Below, piece by piece: positions 21,544 to 24,634 of a DNA stretch of 24,634 nt (positions within the stretch are counted from its first letter, which is position 1; every line of letters starts with the position of its first letter). The DNA lies in the IMG/VR virus record IMGVR_UViG_3300046323_000127, positions 1 through 24,634 of that record; one strand, 5' to 3'. A program made the translations under genes and the position numbers. Source of the DNA: a virus. The notes under the pieces were generated by a model. The model made no database searches and was not told where the DNA came from. It saw nothing but the letters and a program-made list of their open reading frames with translations.

Positions 21544-21605
21544 TTCTTCAATACTTTCTCAACAATGTGTTGAATGGTTAAAAACAAGGCTCTCAAGGTG
21601 CTCAT
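21540..21605 (-). CDS. Coupled 21-residue amphipathic peptide
   Basis: A 21-residue frame starting MSTLRALFLTIQ and ending in IVEKVLKK. On a helix, Leu, Phe, Ile and Val cluster on one face and the C-terminus is basic, as in membrane-surface peptides. It is joined on both sides: the ATG overlaps the stop of the 56-residue membrane protein and the TGA overlaps the start of the 71-residue gene, each as ATGA. Two exact couplings make chance unlikely. Function unknown. Confidence 0.55.
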   Translation of the reverse strand: MSTLRALFLTIQHIVEKVLKK

Positions 21606-21772
21606 ATTGGCTCACACAGAGAGGCTAACACGCCTGACACAATGGCAAGCCACAGCAAACCCCCTAGAAGGCCTCCAAAGGCCCCTACAAGGCCTGTGAA
21701 AGAGGCACAGAAGGCCCAGATAAGGAAACACACGAAAAGGGCGTGTATGGCCCAATTTAACAGCTTGCTCAT
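21602..21772 (-). CDS. Small membrane protein, 56 residues
   Basis: Highly apolar after a short MSKLLNW start. A first helix at about 9-24 (IHALFVCFLIWAFCAS) and a second, glycine-rich region at 27-53 (GLVGAFGGLLGGLL, then WLAIVSGVLASL) could form a hairpin in the inner membrane. GxxxG-type spacing (GAFGGLLGG) suggests helix packing or oligomers. The ATG overlaps the upstream stop as ATGA. It may affect the host membrane early in infection; this is inference. Confidence 0.7.
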   Translation of the reverse strand: MSKLLNWAIHALFVCFLIWAFCASFTGLVGAFGGLLGGLLWLAIVSGVLASLCEPI

Positions 21773-21963
21773 ATACGTCCCTCGCTTAAAGCTTTAAAGA
21801 ATTCATTGTCTGACATTTCAACAAGAGGCAAACACGTCACATGCTTGTTGTATTTCTGCAACACATTGTGCTCTCTTTTTGTTGCAACACGTTGCACACG
21901 TGGAGGCTCAACATATCGAAAGGGCCAACATTCCTTAATGTGAATACTTTTGTAAACAATCAT
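21769..21963 (-). CDS. Hypothetical early phage protein, 64 residues
   Basis: Basic protein beginning MIVYKSIHIKECWPFRYVEP. It has a basic centre (PRVQRVATKREHNVLQKYNK) and an acidic C-terminus with EMSDNEFFKALSEG. The ATG at 21963 follows GGAGGACTAACAA. The basic centre could contact nucleic acid. No recognised family. Its stop overlaps the start of the 56-residue membrane protein. Confidence 0.68.
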   Translation of the reverse strand: MIVYKSIHIKECWPFRYVEPPRVQRVATKREHNVLQKYNKHVTCLPLVEMSDNEFFKALSEGRI

Positions 21964-21966
21964 TTG

Positions 21967-22122
21967 TTAGTCCTCCACCAGTTCAACATAAACAGGGCCT
22001 ATGTCTACATAGCCGTTTTGTTCATAGGCTTTATCGATGGCGTCCTCCATACTTTCTGCCTCCACTTCAAATTCATAGCCATAACCCGCGTCATGGTCTA
22101 CATATACTACATAAGTGTTCAT
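21967..22122 (-). CDS. Small acidic early protein, 51 residues
   Basis: Begins MNTYVVYVDHDAGYGYEFEV and ends in DIGPVYVELVED. Alternating apolar and acidic residues with a central helix (EDAIDKAYEQNG) give a ferredoxin-like beta-alpha-beta appearance. It follows the hexapeptide-repeat protein gene by three bases and has GGGAGAATGAACA upstream. The acidic nature is compatible with a DNA-mimic or binding-partner inhibitor, but nothing proves it. Confidence 0.68.
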   Translation of the reverse strand: MNTYVVYVDHDAGYGYEFEVEAESMEDAIDKAYEQNGYVDIGPVYVELVED

Positions 22123-22125
22123 TGT

Positions 22126-22584
22126 TCATTCTCCCAGTGTTGTGGAAATCAACAGACAAAAGAGGCGATATTGCTCAAGGTGTTGGACATTGTTCGCATG
22201 TGTGTCTTCTATTGCCTCAGAAAAATCTTCAACAGAGCCAGAAAAACACCCACATGACACCCTCACCCCTATTTTTTCATCCCTATATGCAGTGGTGAAG
22301 CGTCCACTAGATTTAGCAGGGCCAACAAGAAGCCAATCTGCATCCCCTTCAACCCTTGCATCCCCATAAACCCTTGCATCCACATAAACCCTTGCATCCC
22401 CTGAAACCCATGCATTCCCTGAAACCCATGCATTCTCTTCGTGGCTCAAGTTTTCTTCTTTTTCAATAAAACCCCCCAATTCCCCTTCTTCAATACTTCC
22501 AAACGAACGCAAGGCACGAACACGTCGAAGCGTTACACCGTTCTGGGTTTTTGTATCGTTGTCCAATAGCTCATATTTTTTCAT
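22126..22584 (-). CDS. Hexapeptide-repeat (left-handed beta-helix-like) protein, 152 residues
   Basis: Residues 51-82 are a run of NAWVSG, DARVYV, DARVYG and DARVEG units, six-residue repeats typical of left-handed beta-helices. The N-terminus (MKKYELLDNDTKTQNGVTLR, then LGGFIEKEENLSHEENAWV) and the C-terminal VSCGCFSGSVEDFSEAI..THANN match a phage/prophage protein family with variable repeat number that I recall. Function is unknown. The repeats are near-identical at DNA level (22334-22441), so repeat number can vary. ATG at 22584 overlaps the upstream stop (TAATG). No catalytic residues of hexapeptide transferases are evident. Confidence 0.78.
   Translation of the reverse strand: MKKYELLDNDTKTQNGVTLRRVRALRSFGSIEEGELGGFIEKEENLSHEENAWVSGNAWVSGDARVYVDARVYGDARVEGDADWLLVGPAKSSGRFTTAYRDEKIGVRVSCGCFSGSVEDFSEAIEDTHANNVQHLEQYRLFCLLISTTLGE
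22334..22441. repeat. Tandem 18-base repeats inside a beta-helix gene
   Basis: About six successive 18-base units are visible, four strong ones starting at 22352, 22370, 22388 and 22406 on the pattern ACCCTTGCATCCCCATAA with few changes, flanked by more diverged copies. Each unit encodes two halves of a six-residue repeat on the minus strand and keeps the frame. They allow expansion or loss by slippage or recombination. Confidence 0.85.
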
Positions 22585-22769
22585 TATTCATTCTCCATTT
22601 TGCTAATTTCTGCCAATAAGTCTACATAAGCATTAATCATGGCTCTCAGGTCTTCATTTTCCCCTGAAAACCATAACATACGCTCCACTTCCTCCAATGC
22701 CTTGATTTTTATGTCATTGTCAAAGACATCAAGAGCCAATGCCTGATTGAGTTTGTTAGTAATTGTCAT
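22584..22769 (-). CDS. Hypothetical helical early protein, 61 residues
   Basis: Begins MTITNKLNQALALDVFDNDI. It is fully helical in composition with charged heptad-like stretches (KIKALEEVERML, INAYVDLLAEISKM) and may be a coiled coil. AGGGGAACCT precedes the ATG at 22769. Its stop overlaps the next gene by one base. No known family. Confidence 0.68.
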   Translation of the reverse strand: MTITNKLNQALALDVFDNDIKIKALEEVERMLWFSGENEDLRAMINAYVDLLAEISKMENE

Positions 22770-22783
22770 AGGTTCCCCTTTGG

Positions 22784-22927
22784 TTACATAAGTGCATCGG
22801 GCACTGTCGCCCTTTGCTGTTGCTCATACGCTCGCTCTTGCTCAGGTGTCCACGGCTTAGGCGGACATTCAGTAGGAAATGGCCATTTATCAGGCACAGA
22901 CGCCTCAAGGTGTTGTATTTTTACCAC
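22784..22927 (-). CDS. Small early protein with GTG start, 47 residues
   Basis: Reads from GTG at 22927, seven bases after GGAGGACATTCT begins. It has a Trp- and Pro-rich middle (PDKWPFPTECPPKPWTPEQE) and a charged helix with YEQQQRA. The PWTPEQERAY part resembles short segments in other phage proteins. The start overlaps the last codons of a 19-residue frame. Function unknown; likely disordered or a peptide that binds a partner. Confidence 0.6.
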   Translation of the reverse strand: MVKIQHLEASVPDKWPFPTECPPKPWTPEQERAYEQQQRATVPDALM

Positions 22928-22980
22928 AGAATGTCCTCCAGAATTAGATCAACACAGAAACAGACAAAGATTATCAACAT
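22921..22980 (-). CDS. Possible 19-residue hydrophobic peptide
   Basis: Reads MLIIFVCFCVDLILEDILW, apolar with two acidic residues near the end. AAGGGATAATT gives a fair ribosome-binding site before the ATG at 22980. Its stop overlaps the GTG start of the next gene, the coupling used across the region. Tentative because of its length. Confidence 0.4.
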   Translation of the reverse strand: MLIIFVCFCVDLILEDILW

Positions 22981-22982
22981 AA

Positions 22983-23183
22983 TTATCCCTTCGCAAAGTT
23001 GGCAACAAAGTCAAACGATGGGTGCAGCTCCTTGGCCCTAATCACGGCTTCTCTGCACGTCCGTGATGCATTAGTGGCCCCAAAGAACATTAGGCCCGCT
23101 GTGTGCTCACTGTCCTTTACATTGCTATTCTGTTTTACCCAAAGGTAAATTTTACGCTTATGCACTTTGAAATCGGTCTTCAT
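22983..23183 (-). CDS. Hypothetical early protein, 66 residues
   Basis: Basic start MKTDFKVHKRKIYLWVKQNS, then GLMFFGATNASRTCREAVIR and an aromatic tail (HPSFDFVANFAKG). It could be a small beta-alpha fold; the central Arg and Lys residues might contact nucleic acid. ATG at 23183 overlaps the upstream stop as ATGA and follows AAGGAG. No family recognised. Confidence 0.68.
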   Translation of the reverse strand: MKTDFKVHKRKIYLWVKQNSNVKDSEHTAGLMFFGATNASRTCREAVIRAKELHPSFDFVANFAKG

Positions 23184-23350
23184 TTTGTCTCCTTGATTGT
23201 GAAACTATCGGGCGTAAGTGTCTTATCCATGAAATAGCCCTTAAGACAATATGCCACGGCGTTAACGTCAATCCATCGCTGAGCACGGTCTAACGTGTCG
23301 CAGATACAATGAACGGCTAACGGGTTAGCCTTCTCAACTACTTTGAACAT
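23180..23350 (-). CDS. Small early protein, 56 residues
   Basis: Begins MFKVVEKANPLAVHCICDTL and continues into RAQRWIDVNAVAYCLKGYFM, ending in TLTPDSFTIKETK. There is a central helix and a C-terminal TPDSFTIKE strand, a pattern seen in short phage proteins that pair with their neighbours. GGGGGAAGC precedes the ATG at 23350, and its stop overlaps the next ATG as ATGA. Function unknown. Confidence 0.7.
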   Translation of the reverse strand: MFKVVEKANPLAVHCICDTLDRAQRWIDVNAVAYCLKGYFMDKTLTPDSFTIKETK

Positions 23351-23359
23351 GCTTCCCCC

Positions 23360-23698
23360 TTAAAACACTTGGTAAACCAGCTCACCATCAGTGGCCTCGC
23401 CTAAATAGGCGCTGTTGTCTTGGATGTACTCAATCACGGCTTGCTTGGCTTCATCATCATCTAGGCCCGCTAAGTCGATGGAATAATCAGACGCTATATG
23501 GGTGTAATGCTCCGCGTTATAGTCGCAACAAATGGCAATGACATCCAGCTCAATATCGGCGCCCGTTTCCTCTTCATATTGCTCTAAATAGTTATAGATT
23601 ACTTTGAGAGCTTCGTATCCGTAACCATCGTAACGGTCAAAACGTTTGAAGGCGTCGATGAAGTCATTGAAGTTGATTGATTGTTTACTGTTATACAT
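23360..23698 (-). CDS. Conserved-looking phage/plasmid protein, 112 residues
   Basis: Acidic protein with FNDFIDAFKRFDRYDGYGYE, then ALKVIYNYLEQYEEETGADI, the marked segment ELDVIAICCDYNAEHYTHIA and an end with TDGELVYQVF. I recall this ELDVIAICC-D-Y pattern from small proteins of phages and mobile elements; the function is not known to me. A role in counter-defence is possible given its acidic nature and place in the early-type cluster, but that is speculation. ATG at 23698 follows AAAGGG. Confidence 0.75.
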   Translation of the reverse strand: MYNSKQSINFNDFIDAFKRFDRYDGYGYEALKVIYNYLEQYEEETGADIELDVIAICCDYNAEHYTHIASDYSIDLAGLDDDEAKQAVIEYIQDNSAYLGEATDGELVYQVF

Positions 23699-23760
23699 AA
23701 TAAATCCCTTTGTTTGTCGTGATTGATGGTTGTAACTAGTCTTTTTGTCGTATATTTGCT

Positions 23761-23979
23761 TTACAAGGCAAGAATATCAAAGATCAAACCTTTAGGCCCA
23801 TGTAGTTGGACAAGGTTCTTAGCAGTGAATGATCTGCACTGCTCAGGTCGTTCTAAGTACTTAGAAAAGTCCTTGAGTGCTTGCTCCGGTGTAACTCCTG
23901 TGCCCTTGATGATGTGGTGTGTACCATTAACGCAGTCATTGTGCCACACGATAACTTTATAAGCGAAGATGTCTTGCAT
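23761..23979 (-). CDS. Hypothetical early protein, 72 residues
   Basis: Begins MQDIFAYKVIVWHNDCVNGT, then HHIIKGTGVTPEQALKDFSK and QCRSFTAKNLVQLHGPKGLI. It looks like a compact alpha-beta fold with a His pair at about 21-22. GGATCGAATCATC gives a modest ribosome-binding site before 23979. It is not overlapped by its neighbours, unlike most genes here. Unknown function. Confidence 0.62.
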   Translation of the reverse strand: MQDIFAYKVIVWHNDCVNGTHHIIKGTGVTPEQALKDFSKYLERPEQCRSFTAKNLVQLHGPKGLIFDILAL

Positions 23980-24015
23980 GATGATTCGATCCTTGAATAG
24001 TTGACTGAGAGATGG

Positions 24016-24129
24016 TTACAGTGTAACCCCAAACATAAGGGCAAAGAGGCCCATAATGGCAACGAAGTATACAAGGCCCAATGCTACATTGAGCAGGGCG
24101 TTAAGGGCGAGAGCTTTAGGTGTTGGCAT
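24016..24129 (-). CDS. Small membrane protein, 37 residues
   Basis: After a short MPTPKALALN head comes one long apolar segment, LLNVALGLVYFVAIMGLFAL, followed by MFGVTL: a single membrane helix. AAGGAAACCATC precedes the ATG at 24129. Second gene of the early-type unit after the sigma-54-like promoter. A role at the host inner membrane early in infection is likely in general terms; a specific target cannot be named. Confidence 0.65.
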   Translation of the reverse strand: MPTPKALALNALLNVALGLVYFVAIMGLFALMFGVTL

Positions 24130-24143
24130 GATGGTTTCCTTGA

Positions 24144-24242
24144 TTAGTTAAACAATGCACAATGTACCAGATAACCAGACAATGCTGGAATGGCAAATAG
24201 TGAAATTGTGATGATGATTGTTTCAATATCAAACTTAGTCAT
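24144..24242 (-). CDS. First early-type gene: membrane peptide, 32 residues
   Basis: Reads MTKFDIETIIITISLFAIPA followed by LSGYLVHCALFN: a charged head, then one membrane helix. AAAGGGCTAAACA precedes the ATG at 24242. It is the first gene downstream of the sigma-54-like promoter, whose predicted start point leaves a 31-base leader. Its place implies that it is among the first products of this unit. No homologue is recognised. Confidence 0.6.
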   Translation of the reverse strand: MTKFDIETIIITISLFAIPALSGYLVHCALFN

Positions 24243-24283
24243 TGTTTAGCCCTTTGAAGGTTAGTTGGTGATGCAAGATATAT

Positions 24284-24299
24284 AGCAAACACCGTGCCA
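24284..24299 (-). promoter_or_regulatory. Sigma-54 (-24/-12) promoter, leftward
   Basis: The minus strand reads TGGCACGGTGTTTGCT, which fits the RpoN consensus TGGCACG-N4-TTGCW at every fixed position, with GG and GC exactly 12 bases apart. The predicted start is near 24273, giving a 31-base leader with AAAGGG before the first gene at 24242. Such promoters need an ATP-driven enhancer-binding protein, and candidate sites lie about 100-160 bases upstream. Confidence 0.8.
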
Positions 24300-24385
24300 A
24301 CCATTGTTTTGTAATGCTTATTGTTTCATTGTTTATTATTCTCAACTATTATTAAACCTTTTGGCTTCTTGTGCCTATTATTTAA

Positions 24386-24443
24386 GCACTGCATTTTGGT
24401 GCATAGATCACTGTGTTGGTGCATTAATGCACAAGGTTGGTGC
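24386..24443. promoter_or_regulatory. Clustered NtrC-like enhancer sites
   Basis: TTGGTGC occurs at 24396, 24416 and 24437, spaced 20 and 21 bases, so on one face of the helix. The third belongs to GCACAAGGTTGGTGC (24429-24443) and the second to TCACTGTGTTGGTGC (24408-24422), both close to the NtrC dyad GCAC-N7-GTGC of enteric glnA enhancers. A perfect palindrome GTGCATTAATGCAC (24419-24432) bridges them. The first copy has a poorer partner (GCAC at 24386). Confidence 0.6.
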
Positions 24444-24450
24444 TTTTGGT

Positions 24451-24466
24451 TGGCATGGAAGTTGCA
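24451..24466 (+). promoter_or_regulatory. Sigma-54 (-24/-12) promoter, rightward
   Basis: The plus strand reads TGGCATGGAAGTTGCA, one base away from TGGCACG-N4-TTGCW, with correct GG to GC spacing. The predicted start is near 24477. It would serve a plus-strand gene beyond the window, giving a leader of at least 157 bases. The NtrC-like sites end eight bases before it, closer than usual for an enhancer, so some sites may act on the leftward promoter only. Confidence 0.6.
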
Positions 24467-24522
24467 TAGCGTCACCTTGATTGTGGCTGATAAGGGTGCA
24501 CCTTTGCCCCTCACCTTTGAGT

Positions 24523-24566
24523 TAATGACCGCCTAGTCAGTAGCACTAATGACCAATGAGTCAGTA
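24523..24566. repeat. Two direct 20-base repeats containing TGAC-N6-GTCA
   Basis: TAATGACC-N4-AGTCAGTA occurs at 24523-24542 and again at 24547-24566, identical in 16 of 20 positions and offset by 24 bases. Each copy contains the dyad TGAC-N6-GTCA. They lie just downstream of the rightward promoter's predicted start, a position suited to operators of a phage regulator. Confidence 0.7.
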
Positions 24567-24634
24567 ATGAAGGCCCGGGGGAGGGGGACAGCGTGTGTAA
24601 ACTATTGGTGTACCCTACCAGATACAAAAAAAGG

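Larger units (their letters stand above)
24243..24634. other. Gene-free control region at the right end
   Basis: These 392 bases hold no convincing gene; short frames on either strand lack ribosome-binding sites. They hold the divergent sigma-54-like promoters, TTGGTGC repeats and TGAC-N6-GTCA repeats listed separately, plus a G-run (GGGGGAGGGGG at 24577-24587). The final AAAAAAAGG could be the ribosome-binding site of a plus-strand gene starting beyond the window. The left border is the first leftward gene at 24242. Confidence 0.7.

Noticed and set aside
21841-22257. Plus-strand frame of 138 codons
   Set aside because: It is antisense to three coupled minus-strand genes and has no start signals.
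22352-22441. CRISPR-like array of short repeats
   Set aside because: The repeats are contiguous with no spacers, 18 bases long and in frame within a gene for hexapeptide repeats.
24321-24536. Open frames on both strands in the right-end region
   Set aside because: No ribosome-binding site, unusual composition, and they cover promoter and repeat elements; the frames look fortuitous.
24243-24634. T7-type phage RNA polymerase promoters
   Set aside because: No T7-like promoter consensus is visible here or elsewhere in the window, and no phage RNA polymerase gene is present.

Overview
The window looks like part of the genome of a lytic, tailed, podovirus-like phage with a T7-supergroup replication module (family A DNA polymerase, T7 gp4-like primase-helicase, 5'-3' exonuclease, probable ssDNA-binding protein). 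No phage RNA polymerase gene is present here, and the virion genes run opposite to the replication genes, so it is unlike a classical Autographivirus. It is closer in gene content to SIO1/VpV262-type T7-like phages that rely on host RNA polymerase; that placement is inference. The host is probably a proteobacterium. Promoter-like signals match bacterial sigma-70 and sigma-54, and one protein carries a PVAW...PLYTTPP segment that I associate with betaproteobacterial phages. Terminase, portal, capsid, lysis and integrase genes are not in the window.

Layout. (1) 17-5549, plus strand: a short tail-fibre/collar protein, an HNH endonuclease and three large virion proteins, probably the ejected internal proteins, ending in a strong hairpin terminator at 5568-5593. 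(2) 5592-20926, minus strand: one long, tightly coupled operon in which almost every stop overlaps the next start. It is read from right to left from a sigma-70-like promoter at 21023-21050. In transcription order it encodes small proteins, primase-helicase, a small membrane protein, a MazG-like NTP pyrophosphatase, DUF6378, DNA polymerase, SSB-like protein, exonuclease, an HExxH metallopeptidase, two HNH genes, ThyX, tRNA-Arg(UCU), a metallophosphoesterase, NrdB, an HNH endonuclease, NrdA, glutaredoxin and a last small protein. DNA replication and deoxynucleotide supply are therefore expressed together. (3) 21039-24242, minus strand: an early-type cluster of very small genes, several of them single-pass membrane peptides. 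(4) 24243-24634: a gene-free control region.

The most unusual feature is the control region. A consensus-perfect sigma-54 (-24/-12) promoter points left and sits 31 bases ahead of the first small gene. A near-perfect second sigma-54 promoter points right, off the window. Between them lie repeated TTGGTGC elements, two of which form dyads close to the NtrC enhancer consensus. This suggests that the phage ties early transcription to the host's sigma-54/NtrC (nitrogen-stress) system. It is inferred from sequence only.

About fifteen of the reported genes are shorter than 60 codons. They are supported by ribosome-binding sites and start/stop overlaps rather than by length. One local anomaly, a coding-like tail one frame away from the end of the 67-residue gene at 14391, may be a frameshift.
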